NCBI GenBank assembly: GCA_035310125.1
Contig: DATGEP010000180.1
Location: 1-15,859 of the forward strand
From: DATGEP01 sp035310125
GTDB taxonomy: Bacteria; Chloroflexota; Ktedonobacteria; Ktedonobacterales; JADMIN01
Length of the DNA: 15,859 nt
Direction of reading: 5' to 3'
This document shows, piece by piece, positions 1-7,378 of this stretch. Made by a program: the position numbers and the translations under genes. The notes below the pieces were generated by a model. The model saw only the letters and a program-made list of their open reading frames with translations, was not told the origin of the DNA and did not search any database. The first letter of the stretch is position 1. Every line of letters begins with the position of its first letter.

Positions 1-96
1 CGCGGGGAGGGGCTTTTTGATGCTCAGAACCAGACTGATCGCTAACGGGACGTAGAATTCGTCCGGCGATTTCCCACCGCATACGGCTGACGGGCA

Positions 97-105
97 TGTT
101 ATAAT
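97..105 (+). promoter_or_regulatory. extended -10 promoter of scpB, leaderless start
   Basis: TG-T-TATAAT is a perfect extended -10 (TG at 97-98, TATAAT at 100-105). No convincing -35 is visible. The predicted transcription start, 7 nt after the hexamer, falls at about 112-113, which is the ATG of scpB. No ribosome-binding site precedes that ATG, so the mRNA is predicted to be leaderless. Confidence 0.65.
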
Positions 106-112
106 CGCCCAC

Positions 113-865
113 ATGCCGCGATTGTCACGTTCCCACTCCGAAACAACTGAATCGCTCGACTCTCAGAGCCAGGTGGTTGAGTCTGTGCCCCTGCCGATGG
201 AGGGCGCCGCGGGACTGCCCGCCGCGCTGCTGACTGACGACCAGCTGCGCTCCGTCATCGAAAGCCTGCTCTTCGTCGCTGGCCGCCCGTTGCAGTCTAC
301 GGAGCTGCGGCGGCTTCTCGCCGTGGACGAGAGGCGCCTGCGCGAAGCCGTCGCCGCACTGGCGGATGAGTGCGAGCGGAGCGGGCGCGGCATCCGTATC
401 CAGCGCAGCGCGGACACAGTCCAGATCGTGTCCGCGCCGGAAAATGCCCGCTACGTCGCCGCGCTCCTCGGCATGCCAACACAAGCCAAGCTCACCACTG
501 CCGCGCTGGAGACGCTCGCCGTTGTCGCCTACCGCCAGCCCATCACACGCTCGCAGATCGAGTTCATTCGTGGCGTCAACAGCGACCGCGCCCTTGCCGG
601 CTTGATTCAGTACGGTCTCGTTGTCGAGGTGGGCCGCGCCAGCACGGTTGGCCGGCCCGCGCTCTTCGGCACCACCCCGGACTTCCTGGGCCAGTTTGGC
701 CTCACCAGCATCGAGTCGCTGCCCAAGCCGGATCTACCGGAGGTGGACGCCATCGAGGCGCGCCGCGCCGCCGTCGCGACACGCATTCGTGGCGCCATTG
801 GCACCGACGACGAACCGCCCGCCAGCAACGGTGCGCCACCAACGGTCGCGCACAGCGACGACTAG
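113..865 (+). CDS. scpB: ScpB, segregation and condensation protein B
   Basis: ScpB is the winged-helix dimer that binds the kleisin ScpA in the bacterial SMC condensin complex, which compacts and segregates the chromosome. The 250-residue protein has a non-conserved polar N-terminal tail (about 1-42), a first winged-helix domain (about 44-115) and a second (about 128-197). The second domain carries the family signature ETLAVVAYRQPITR followed by IRGVNSDRAL (about 133-161), then VGRP..LFGTT (179-188). The C-terminal tail is acidic and low-complexity, as is usual in this family. The ATG lies 7 nt after an extended -10 and has no Shine-Dalgarno, so translation is probably leaderless. scpA is not in the window; it may lie upstream or elsewhere. 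The stop TAG is directly followed by ATG of the nfo frame (TAGATG), so the two genes are probably co-transcribed. Confidence 0.95.
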   Translation: MPRLSRSHSETTESLDSQSQVVESVPLPMEGAAGLPAALLTDDQLRSVIESLLFVAGRPLQSTELRRLLAVDERRLREAVAALADECERSGRGIRIQRSADTVQIVSAPENARYVAALLGMPTQAKLTTAALETLAVVAYRQPITRSQIEFIRGVNSDRALAGLIQYGLVVEVGRASTVGRPALFGTTPDFLGQFGLTSIESLPKPDLPEVDAIEARRAAVATRIRGAIGTDDEPPASNGAPPTVAHSDD

Positions 866-880
866 ATGAAGGGAGCGAAA

Positions 881-1777
881 GTGAAGCTCGGTCGCCACAT
901 ACCGACCGGATCGAAACCGGTCCAGGCGCTGCGCCAGGCGCGCGAGATCGGCTGCGACGCCGTGCAAATCTTCGTCACGAATCCACGTGGCTGGCGCGCG
1001 CCCGACGCGAATCCGGCAGCCGAAGCCAGCTTTCGCCGCGCCGCTGAGGAGTTCGGGCAGTGTCCCGTCGTGGTCCATGCGACCTATCTCATCAATCTCG
1101 CCGCGCCGCGCGCCGACATCTTCACCAACTCCGTCACCCTGCTGCGGGCGACGCTGGAGCGGGCCGCCCGCTTCGGTGCCGCGAGCGTCGTGTTCCACAT
1201 CGGCAGCCACGTCGGCGCGGGCGAGGAGGCCGGTATCGCGCGCCTGGCGGAGGGCATTCGCGACGTGCTGGACGGCACACCAGAGCAGGTGCGGCTGCTC
1301 CTCGAAAACGATGTGGGCGGGGGCGGCAAGCTCGGCTATCGCTTCGAGAATCTGGCCGCCGTGCTGGATCGCCTGCCGGAGTATGCCGAGCGGCTGGGCG
1401 TCTGCCTCGATACGGCCCACCTCTGGGGCGCGGGCTTCGACATCGGCACGCCGGAGGGGGCGGCGGCGACGCTGGCCGCGGCTGATAGCATCCTCGGCCT
1501 GAAGCGTGTCCCGGTGCTCCATGTCAACGACACACCGAAGGCGCTGGGTAGCCACCTGGACAACCACGCTCGCCTCGGCGAAGGCGTCATTCCGCTGGCG
1601 GGGCTGCAAGCCTTCCTGCGCGCACCCACGCTGGCGCACACCACCGCGCTGCTGGAGACGCCGCTGCCGGAGGTCCAGCCTGGCGTGACGGACTGGGTGA
1701 AGGAGCGCGCGTTTATGCTCCATGCGCGCTCGCTGGCGGGCCTGCCGATGCCCACTGTGGGGTCGGAGGCAAGCTAG
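881..1777 (+). CDS. nfo: Endonuclease IV (AP endonuclease, Zn-dependent)
   Basis: This is a base-excision-repair enzyme. It cleaves the backbone 5' of abasic sites and removes 3'-blocking groups with a trinuclear zinc centre in a TIM barrel. All nine metal ligands of the family can be placed (numbered from the ATG at 866): H71 (HATYLINLA), H111 (FHIGSH), E147 (LLLEN), D182 and H185 (CLDTAH), H219 (LHVND), D232 and H234 (HLDNH), E264 (LLETP). I prefer the GTG at 881. It is preceded by AAGGGAG with 5-nt spacing and gives the canonical short N-terminus. The in-frame ATG at 866, directly after the scpB stop, has no ribosome-binding site but could be used by coupling. Length of 298-303 residues is normal. 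It is co-directional with and adjoining scpB. The gene ends convergently, 37 nt from the opposite-strand gene. Confidence 0.95.
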   Translation: MKLGRHIPTGSKPVQALRQAREIGCDAVQIFVTNPRGWRAPDANPAAEASFRRAAEEFGQCPVVVHATYLINLAAPRADIFTNSVTLLRATLERAARFGAASVVFHIGSHVGAGEEAGIARLAEGIRDVLDGTPEQVRLLLENDVGGGGKLGYRFENLAAVLDRLPEYAERLGVCLDTAHLWGAGFDIGTPEGAAATLAAADSILGLKRVPVLHVNDTPKALGSHLDNHARLGEGVIPLAGLQAFLRAPTLAHTTALLETPLPEVQPGVTDWVKERAFMLHARSLAGLPMPTVGSEAS

Positions 1778-1814
1778 CGGGTCGAAGCGCATTCAGCTAC
1801 CTATCGCCGCTACG

Positions 1815-2432
1815 TCAATATCCCTGTTCAGCGGAGGCACGCCCTCTTCGTGCCAGGAGCCAGGCGATACTCAGCAGGATGCCACCCGCGAGGGTGCCGG
1901 CATACCCTGCGCCCGCCAGTGACCGACCAGAATCCACGTATGCGGTCACTGAACTTTCAAACGTGACGTCGAGCATAAGGTTCCTCAGCAACAAAAAGGT
2001 GGCGCCAAGTCCGGCAAAACTACCCAGCAGCGAGAGGAGAAGCTGCGGTCCGCGCGGATCTTCGGGCAACCACCGGACATACTGCCGGATGTACTGTGAG
2101 GCTCCTCTCCAGAGAGATGCCGGGAGGAGCACGTTGCAGGCGCAGATGCCCGGTATGAGGTAGTAGAAAATGATGACGGCGCTCTCGCGGCTACGATAAC
2201 TGATCATGGAGGCGAGGTTATACTGAGCGCCCTGATAAACCGGATTATTGATGAACCTGGGCTGCGGCACGGTGTGAAACCAAGGGACGACAAATGCCAC
2301 CACCAACAGGCCGAACCCAAGCACTACCGTGACCAGACCGAGACCGAAGAGGATGGGGTTGTAGCGAACGGCAGGTGAACTCGGCGCTCCAGGCTCAGCG
2401 GGTTGTGATGCGGGGTGAGGATGAGTAGTCAT
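1815..2432 (-). CDS. Hypothetical four-helix membrane protein
   Basis: I do not recognise the family. The 205-residue protein has a Pro/Ser/Ala-rich N-terminal segment (1-22) and four predicted transmembrane helices (about 26-50, 85-106, 130-150, 173-193). A longer polar loop (51-84) lies between helices 1 and 2, and the C-terminus is short and basic-polar (ARRGRAS). No catalytic motif is visible. The ATG is preceded by CAGGAG with about 6-nt spacing. It is the first gene of a minus-strand, AT-richer block together with the LGFP-repeat protein upstream of it. The 276-nt gap between them contains several inverted repeats, so the two are probably not a tight operon. It could be an accessory gene gained together with its neighbour. 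Confidence 0.75.
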   Translation of the reverse strand: MTTHPHPASQPAEPGAPSSPAVRYNPILFGLGLVTVVLGFGLLVVAFVVPWFHTVPQPRFINNPVYQGAQYNLASMISYRSRESAVIIFYYLIPGICACNVLLPASLWRGASQYIRQYVRWLPEDPRGPQLLLSLLGSFAGLGATFLLLRNLMLDVTFESSVTAYVDSGRSLAGAGYAGTLAGGILLSIAWLLARRGRASAEQGY

Positions 2433-2473
2433 CGCACGCTCCTGTAAAGATTGACTAGCGGAAGCGCAAAATC

Positions 2474-2523
2474 CACACGCTTACGCTCACGCTCCTAAAT
2501 CGCGAAACGCGGCTAAGCGTGTG
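2474..2523. repeat. Inverted repeat, 10-bp perfect arms with nested hairpin
   Basis: CACACGCTTA (2474-2483) is the exact reverse complement of TAAGCGTGTG (2514-2523). The 30-nt loop contains a second small dyad, CGCG-AAA-CGCG (2501-2511). It lies about 40 nt upstream of the start codon of the minus-strand membrane protein gene, so it is either in its leader or at its promoter. No T-run follows on either strand, so it is not a standard intrinsic terminator. Confidence 0.6.
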
Positions 2524-2584
2524 ACCACAAGAGGCAATCACAGGATTCCCGCAATTTCGATGAATTGACATTGGGAGGAACGCA

Positions 2585-2607
2585 GGGGGAGTTGAATATG
2601 TTCCCCC
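2585..2607. repeat. Small GC hairpin GGGGGA / TCCCCC
   Basis: Perfect 6-bp arms (2585-2590 and 2602-2607) with an 11-nt loop lie about 100 nt beyond the stop of the minus-strand LGFP gene. No T-tract follows on either strand. It may be part of that gene's 3' end structure. Confidence 0.35.
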
Positions 2608-2640
2608 ACATTCCCTTCACCATCCGGCGCACATCCAAGC

Positions 2641-2695
2641 CCCTATGCCCAGTCGCAAGAATCTGTCGCTGATTATGCATAGGGAGATGACTGGG
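2641..2695. repeat. Two interleaved inverted repeats (pseudoknot topology)
   Basis: CCCTATGC (2641-2648) pairs perfectly with GCATAGGG (2677-2684). CCCAGTC (2648-2654) pairs perfectly with GACTGGG (2689-2695). The order of the arms is a, b, a', b', so the two stems cannot form as nested hairpins. They would make an H-type pseudoknot or two mutually exclusive hairpins. The element begins 13 nt after the stop codon of the minus-strand LGFP-repeat gene, so it would lie in that transcript's 3' region. Confidence 0.6.
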
Positions 2696-2708
2696 AGCTT
2701 GTCCGAAC

Positions 2709-4304
2709 TCACGTATAGTAGACAGTCACCTGCCCGTTGGACACGGTGTAGATAATGTAGCCGTGTTGGAAGTCCGACTCTCGATCCACCCCGTTGGCGG
2801 CGGCGTGCTCATCGCTGGTCGGGAACCCAAGAGCGGAACCGGAGCCTCCGATGCTCAGATATTTCTGCAAGATGGATCCCTGCACGTCATAGGCACCAGC
2901 GCTGCTGGAGTAAACATTGACTTGACCCACCCCAGGTGCGCCTTGAAACGTGCTGACGTAGCCGCCTGCGACGGTCTGCACATCGCTGGTGGGGAAACTG
3001 GCGCTTCCGGCTGGCCCATCCAATTGCAGATATTTCGTCAGGATCGGGCCATGCACTTCCCAAGCACTGCCATTATAGTAGATGTTGCCGTTCTGGAAGG
3101 TGCTCACGCGGCCAATCTGGTTGGTCGAACTGCCACTGGCAAACACCGGCCCTTCATTGCTGGTAGGGAAGCCAAGAATGCCCGAAGGGCCTTGTAGATT
3201 GGTAAGGTATTCCTGCGCGATGCAGCCCTGCACCTCGTAGGCGTCTCCCGCGACGTTGGGCGACCAGTAGAGGCGGCTGCCCTGGAAATTACCACAACTC
3301 GTCAGTTGAAATTCTTGCGCTTTCCCGCCTGCCTGCGGGTATGCCTCATCGGTAGGATAACCCAGCACTGAATTGGTCTGTCCGAGATTGTAGTAGGCGT
3401 TATACAGCGGGCCGTACACGGTATGCTTGCCAGCGGAAGAGGAATAGTAATCCTGTCCAAGGTTGGCTGCGCAACTGTCCGTGCTGTTATCGAACAATTC
3501 CTGAACAACCAAATCCTGTCCAGATAGTGCGTCATAGTAGATGGAGATGATTTGGTTGCAGAGATCGCCAATTTCGTTGTTGCTGGTGCCATCAGTAGAC
3601 CATCCAGAACCGTCGGCGTACGGATCGGTCGCTGCCTCCGCATACTCGTGTGTCGCGATATAGGCCAAGTTATCTGCGTTGTTACCTGCAGGTTCGCATC
3701 CAGAGTGAGGATACATTGCCATGCCAAACGCGATAGCGATAGAACCCAAGGTTGAGCTATAAAGACCTTCACTATGGTAGCCGCAGATTTTGGCAAAGTC
3801 GCTATCGTAGGTGGTGCCTTGCTGCGGGAAGACCAATATCGTGGCGTCAATCGAAGCGGGCCAGTTATTGGCAACCTGTGCGGTCGCCGCTTCGTTCGCT
3901 ATGTCAGCCATCGACATGTTTGATGGCGGTATAGAGGTATCAATCCAAAGACCTGCCAATTGGACGGTGTTATGAATGTACGAATTTGGGCCTTGTGGGT
4001 CGTCGTTGTACTGGGAGAGGATGTTGTTGTAATCCCCACCAGCGAGACTCGCGAACAGGGTCTCCATATGCTGTACAAGTGCGCTTCCAGAACTCTGCCA
4101 GTCCGGTCCCAAGAACACAAGGTAGACTTGCGGATTGTGTTGAACGGGACCGTTTCCCCATTTTAGGGGAGCCTGGGAAATAGAAGGCAGATTGGGCTTA
4201 CCCTTTATGGCGTATGTCACATGCGTTGCCTTAATCGTGACCTTCGGGCGATGCCTTACTGGACGCAACGACGGTGTTGAGATGTCATGCGGAGTGGGAG
4301 TCAC
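2709..4304 (-). CDS. EXORDIUM/PHI-1-like secreted protein with LGFP repeats (mature part)
   Basis: Numbering is from the GTG at 4304. The N-terminal two thirds resemble the phosphate-induced-1/EXORDIUM family: ICGYHS (173-178), HEYAEAATDP (219-228, with H219, E220, E223 and D227), W235, EIGDLC (244-249) and a final Cys near 278. Whether the HE..E..D cluster binds metal is an inference. The C-terminal part holds four LGFP-type repeats (LGYPTDE 314-320, LGFPTSN 377-383, ASFPTSD 435-441, LGFPTSD 492-498), a module usually found in cell-wall-associated proteins. Six cysteines also suggest an extracellular protein. The GTG start is only the first available start after an in-frame TAA. Upstream in the same frame lies a textbook signal peptide (4430-4329), so the intact gene would be 2709-4430. 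The gene is AT-richer than its neighbours, which may mean transfer. As it stands the product would lack its export signal. Confidence 0.8.
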   Translation of the reverse strand: MTPTPHDISTPSLRPVRHRPKVTIKATHVTYAIKGKPNLPSISQAPLKWGNGPVQHNPQVYLVFLGPDWQSSGSALVQHMETLFASLAGGDYNNILSQYNDDPQGPNSYIHNTVQLAGLWIDTSIPPSNMSMADIANEAATAQVANNWPASIDATILVFPQQGTTYDSDFAKICGYHSEGLYSSTLGSIAIAFGMAMYPHSGCEPAGNNADNLAYIATHEYAEAATDPYADGSGWSTDGTSNNEIGDLCNQIISIYYDALSGQDLVVQELFDNSTDSCAANLGQDYYSSSAGKHTVYGPLYNAYYNLGQTNSVLGYPTDEAYPQAGGKAQEFQLTSCGNFQGSRLYWSPNVAGDAYEVQGCIAQEYLTNLQGPSGILGFPTSNEGPVFASGSSTNQIGRVSTFQNGNIYYNGSAWEVHGPILTKYLQLDGPAGSASFPTSDVQTVAGGYVSTFQGAPGVGQVNVYSSSAGAYDVQGSILQKYLSIGGSGSALGFPTSDEHAAANGVDRESDFQHGYIIYTVSNGQVTVYYT

Positions 4305-4328
4305 ATACGGAGTGGGTGGAGCTAGAGG

Positions 4329-4430
4329 TTACGAAGCTGCAGATGCCACAGGCATCCCAACAGCCAGCAAGAGAACGAGGGCTACAAGGAGGAATATGGG
4401 AACATACTGAACTCGTGACGTGCGTTTCAT
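4329..4430 (-). pseudogene. Signal-peptide exon of the LGFP/EXORDIUM-like gene, cut off by an in-frame TAA
   Basis: On the minus strand, ATG at 4430 opens 33 codons ending in TAA at 4331-4329. The peptide starts MKRTSRVQYV, has a hydrophobic core with FLLVALVLLLAVG, and ends PVASAAS with an AxA-type cleavage site. This frame is the same as that of the downstream CDS (4430 minus 4304 is 126, 42 codons). Removing the stop would join signal peptide, a Pro/Thr linker (PLAPPTPYVTPTPHD) and the mature protein without interruption. This is most simply a nonsense mutation or a base error in one gene of 574 codons. Confidence 0.8.
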
Positions 4431-4477
4431 GCTCATCCACTTCTTCTAAACCGCCCTGCGCATCGCTCATGGTTCGT

Positions 4478-4509
4478 CGAGAACATGATTTCAAGCCCCG
4501 AGAACATGA
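4478..4509. repeat. 11-bp direct repeat CGAGAACATGA with 21-bp period
   Basis: CGAGAACATGA occurs at 4478-4488 and identically at 4499-4509. The spacing is exactly two helical turns. The pair lies between the predicted minus-strand promoter (4591-4619) and the signal-peptide ATG (4430). It could be a tandem binding site for a regulator, or a leader-RNA element. Confidence 0.55.
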
Positions 4510-4590
4510 CCTCTGCGCGTGGCGCTACAACATTCTCTGCGCTGCTAGTTTCCGCAGTCCTCCCGCTTCTCCTTCCAGCAGCGTGTGGGC

Positions 4591-4619
4591 AGTATAGTGG
4601 CTATAGTTGAGCTTGTCAA
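4591..4619 (-). promoter_or_regulatory. Near-consensus sigma-70-type promoter for the LGFP/EXORDIUM-like gene
   Basis: Read on the minus strand, TTGACA (4619-4614) is a perfect -35. It is followed by a 17-bp spacer and TATACT (4596-4591) as -10. The start would be near 4584, giving a leader of about 150 nt to the ATG at 4430. It is the best promoter match in the window. Confidence 0.75.
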
Positions 4620-4651
4620 TACAAGCCTTTTGCTTCGCGCAAGCTCGCCGG

Positions 4652-4680
4652 TTGTGCCGCCTGAGATGCCGTGTTATACT
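4652..4680 (+). promoter_or_regulatory. Extended -10 promoter for the complex I-like membrane gene pair
   Basis: TTGTGC (4652-4657), a 17-bp spacer and TATACT (4675-4680), with TG at 4672-4673 making an extended -10. The start would be near 4687. It is back to back with the minus-strand promoter at 4591-4619. Confidence 0.6.
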
Positions 4681-4686
4681 CGCCGT

Positions 4687-4866
4687 GTGCGCCCGCGACT
4701 GGAAGCTCATGTCGCTTGGGTACGCTGGCACATTCGTTGCCGAGCCGCCGCGCCGCGCACTGGAGTTATCTCTCGGTTTCTCGCGGGCGATCATCTCGCC
4801 GGCATGGACCGTGGCCGCGAATGCCCGTTTGGACTCATCCAATCTCGTAGCGAAAGGAAGACGGCT
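4687..4866 (+). other. Predicted 180-nt leader of the complex I-like gene
   Basis: This stretch lies between the predicted transcription start and the chosen GTG start at 4867. The reading frame is open through it (GTG at 4687 and ATG at 4804 are in frame). The encoded residues are Arg-rich and unlike a membrane-protein N-terminus. I recognise no riboswitch or terminator in it. Confidence 0.4.
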
Positions 4867-7341
4867 GTGCCGCTCAGTCTGTTTATCGTCGTGCTCACGC
4901 TCGTGCCCGCCCTTGCCGCGATTCTGATCGCGGGGTTGGGGGCGGCGCGGCGAGCGATCGCACCGGTCGTCTTCGTGCTCTGCGCGCTGGGCGCTCTGGC
5001 GCCGGTAATCTGCCTGCTCATGCTCGCCCCGTATCTCGGCTCCAGTGAGCCGCTACGTGTGACTCTCTTCGGTGGATCGCTCGCCGCGAACGCCTGGTTC
5101 TCGGCGGTGTATCGCGCCGACGCGCTTGGCGTCTATGCCGGCCTCGGCCTCACCATTCTCGTGGTGCCGCTGCTACTCTGGATGGCCTGGAAAGGCCGCC
5201 TCGCTCCCACCGCTCCGGTTGAGTTGGAGCCGGCGTCCGGCGCGAGCGGCGCGGAGGACGCGCCCGCGCAGACGGCGACAGACGCCGTCGTGGAGACAGT
5301 GCCAGCGGCGGAGGAAGATGCCGCGACAGAGGCAATGGCGGACGAGGCGGACGTGACGGACGTGACGGACGAGAGCGTGGTGCCTGCTGGCCGCACCATG
5401 CTACCAGTGCGAAGCTGGGCGGGCGTGGCGTTGACACTGGCCGCCGAAACCGCCGCGCTCACGCTGCTCTTCGCCGACAATATCCTCTGGCTGGCGCTCG
5501 CGTGGGCGGTGCTGGCAGCGCTCGTCTGGGGCATCGGCGAGCTGGGCGCGGAGGCGATAGACCGCCCGGGCCTGGCGCTGGCGGTCGCCGGTCCGGTGCT
5601 GTGGGCCGTCGTGATGCTGACCGGTGCGGTTCCGGCGAAGTCTCCGGCGCTCTTCAATCTGATGGGACGCGGCGCCTATTCGCCTGTTCAGGTCATTCTG
5701 CTGGCGCTCGTTGTCGCGCTGGCCGGTGGAGCGTATCCATTCCTCGCGTGGGTGCGTCGCCGCGCCGCGCTGGCGACTCCCGCCGGATTGGGCGCGCTGT
5801 TGCTGGTGCTGCTTCCTGTGGCGCTCTTCGCCGCTGCCCGCACGTATGGCGCGGCTCAGGACATGAGCGGTCAGTGGACGGAGATTGGGAAAGCCGCCCC
5901 ACCCGTCTACAGTGGCATCGCATGGGCGCTTCTCGGCACCGTGACGGTTGGCGTCTGCGGGATGCTCGCGCTGGAGCGGCGCGACAGCCGCACGTTGCTG
6001 GCCTACCTGGCCATCGCGCAGGTGGGCTGGGGCATGCTCGCCCTCAGCACTGGCGAACCGGCGAGCCTTGCCGGTATCGCGCTGCTGCTGGCCGGTAGCG
6101 TCTTTGGGCTGGGCGCCATGCTGGCCGCGAGCTTTGCCGGCGCCGCGCTCACCGATGACGAGGAGCCCGATGGCGCCGGGCCGCACATCTTCGGGACGCG
6201 GTTCTCACCCGCGAGTCTCTTTGCCTGGTGCATCGGCGGTGTGTCGTTGATCGGTGTGCCGCTCTTTGGTGGATTCGCCGCGCGCGAGCTGATTTCCGCC
6301 GCCGCGTTGCATCTCGGCAATCTCACCGTGCCGCTGGTTGGTGTGGCCTGGGCGGGTGATGCGCTGCTGGCGCTGGCGCTGCTCCGGGCCACGGCGCCGG
6401 CTTTCACGCGGCTGGTCTCCGAAACTGGCGACGAGGACGCGGAGGAGACTGATGAGTCCGACGAGCAGGCAACGGTTGAAGAGGTCGTGGACGGCGTAGA
6501 CGGTGAGATGCGTGAAGACGAAGACGAGGTGGGCGGGGAAGAGGCGGAGCTAGCGCCAGCCACCGGCACAAGCCACACCCCGCGTGGTGATATCCGTGCG
6601 CTGCCCGCGCTGATCTTTGGCTTACTCGCCGCGGCGCTGGGCATCGTCCCACACGCGCTGCTTGCCTTTGGTGGCACGCTGGCGGTGGGCGTCCTCGCGC
6701 CGGCCCATGCGATAGATAGCACGCTGCGGTCCACACAGATTGGCTACTCCACCGGCTTCAGCCAGTGGCTGCCGGTCATTGCCTGGGGCGCGCTCGTCGT
6801 GCTTGCGCTGGTATTCACCTTCACTCGCCCAGACTCGCTTCGCGTGTTCCGGCTGCCGCGAACTACCACTGCGACGGCAGCCGAAAGCGCCAGCGCGGAG
6901 TATGCCGCTGAGCTGACTGGCCAGCCCGAGCCAGTGGAGACATGGCGGGATATACGCACGATCTTCACCTCGCCTGTCACGCTGCCGGCCGGCGCATGGC
7001 TGCTGGCAGAGACTGGCGGTGAAGACGGCGAGGTCGCGGAGCAGGCGAGCGAGGAAGAGGTGGAAGGCGAGGAGGAGCCGCCGGAAGAAGCGGTATCATC
7101 CGCCGCACCGGCCGCTGGCGCCGTAGCCGAAAGCAGCGCGCCTGCCGATGAGGATAACACTCCGCCAGCCGGAGCGCCACGTGAAACCGCGCACGACCCC
7201 GACGGCGCGTCCGCTCCGAAGACGGAACCTGCCAACGTGAACGTGCCAGCCCCGGCAAAGGGCGGCAGACTCGGCGGCAAGGACGGCGGCAAGGACGGCG
7301 GCAAGGACGGCGGCAAGAAGCGATCGGGACGGCGGGCATGA
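4867..7341 (+). CDS. Degenerate proton-antiporter-type (NuoL/M/MrpD-like) membrane protein with acidic loops
   Basis: This 824-residue polytopic membrane protein has roughly a dozen hydrophobic helices. It resembles the Proton_antipo_M family of complex I, Mrp antiporters and group-4 hydrogenases. RRDSRTLLAYLAIAQVGWGM (371-390) matches the 'K/R..lAYSSi.Q.G' region. SLIGVPLFGGFAARELI (460-476) matches 'LiGiPPlsGF.sKe.i'. YPFLAWV (290-296) matches 'PFH.WLP'. Key charged residues usually needed for proton transfer seem lost: WAVL (213-216) where a WE pair is expected, no channel Lys in LLLVLLP (311-317), no HxxxK after 410, and AR instead of SK at 472-473. Three acidic, low-complexity inserts occur (about 115-175, 518-565, 714-770), and the tail is Gly/Lys-rich. 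The GTG start at 4867 has AGGAAG at 6-nt spacing. The next membrane gene follows after 37 nt. A pumping role is doubtful. Confidence 0.65.
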   Translation: MPLSLFIVVLTLVPALAAILIAGLGAARRAIAPVVFVLCALGALAPVICLLMLAPYLGSSEPLRVTLFGGSLAANAWFSAVYRADALGVYAGLGLTILVVPLLLWMAWKGRLAPTAPVELEPASGASGAEDAPAQTATDAVVETVPAAEEDAATEAMADEADVTDVTDESVVPAGRTMLPVRSWAGVALTLAAETAALTLLFADNILWLALAWAVLAALVWGIGELGAEAIDRPGLALAVAGPVLWAVVMLTGAVPAKSPALFNLMGRGAYSPVQVILLALVVALAGGAYPFLAWVRRRAALATPAGLGALLLVLLPVALFAAARTYGAAQDMSGQWTEIGKAAPPVYSGIAWALLGTVTVGVCGMLALERRDSRTLLAYLAIAQVGWGMLALSTGEPASLAGIALLLAGSVFGLGAMLAASFAGAALTDDEEPDGAGPHIFGTRFSPASLFAWCIGGVSLIGVPLFGGFAARELISAAALHLGNLTVPLVGVAWAGDALLALALLRATAPAFTRLVSETGDEDAEETDESDEQATVEEVVDGVDGEMREDEDEVGGEEAELAPATGTSHTPRGDIRALPALIFGLLAAALGIVPHALLAFGGTLAVGVLAPAHAIDSTLRSTQIGYSTGFSQWLPVIAWGALVVLALVFTFTRPDSLRVFRLPRTTTATAAESASAEYAAELTGQPEPVETWRDIRTIFTSPVTLPAGAWLLAETGGEDGEVAEQASEEEVEGEEEPPEEAVSSAAPAAGAVAESSAPADEDNTPPAGAPRETAHDPDGASAPKTEPANVNVPAPAKGGRLGGKDGGKDGGKDGGKKRSGRRA
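7273..7320 (+). repeat. 12-bp tandem repeat GGCGGCAAGGAC in the 3' end of the gene
   Basis: There are three exact copies (7273-7284, 7285-7296, 7297-7308) and a fourth variant ending AAGAAG (7309-7320). It encodes GGKD-GGKD-GGKD-GGKK, a flexible basic tail. Such a repeat can change copy number by slippage without breaking the frame. Confidence 0.9.
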
Positions 7342-7378
7342 CCACGCCGAGAATCGAGCGGCAGAGAGGAAGTGGGCG

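Noticed and set aside
734..1792. 352-codon open frame antisense to nfo and the end of scpB
   Set aside because: It is the high-GC complement of two well-conserved genes. Its product is Arg/Gln/His-rich and has no motif.
4585..4866. N-terminal extension of the complex I-like gene to 4585
   Set aside because: It would include the predicted promoter (4652-4680) and an Arg-rich stretch unlike a membrane-protein N-terminus. GTG 4867 has a good ribosome-binding site.
5401..6186. 261-codon frame antisense to the complex I-like gene
   Set aside because: Shadow of a GC-rich coding frame; Arg/Gln/His-rich, no motif and no ribosome-binding site considered convincing.
7273..7320. Possible CRISPR-like array
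   Set aside because: The unit is a 12-bp in-frame tandem repeat without spacers, inside a coding region.
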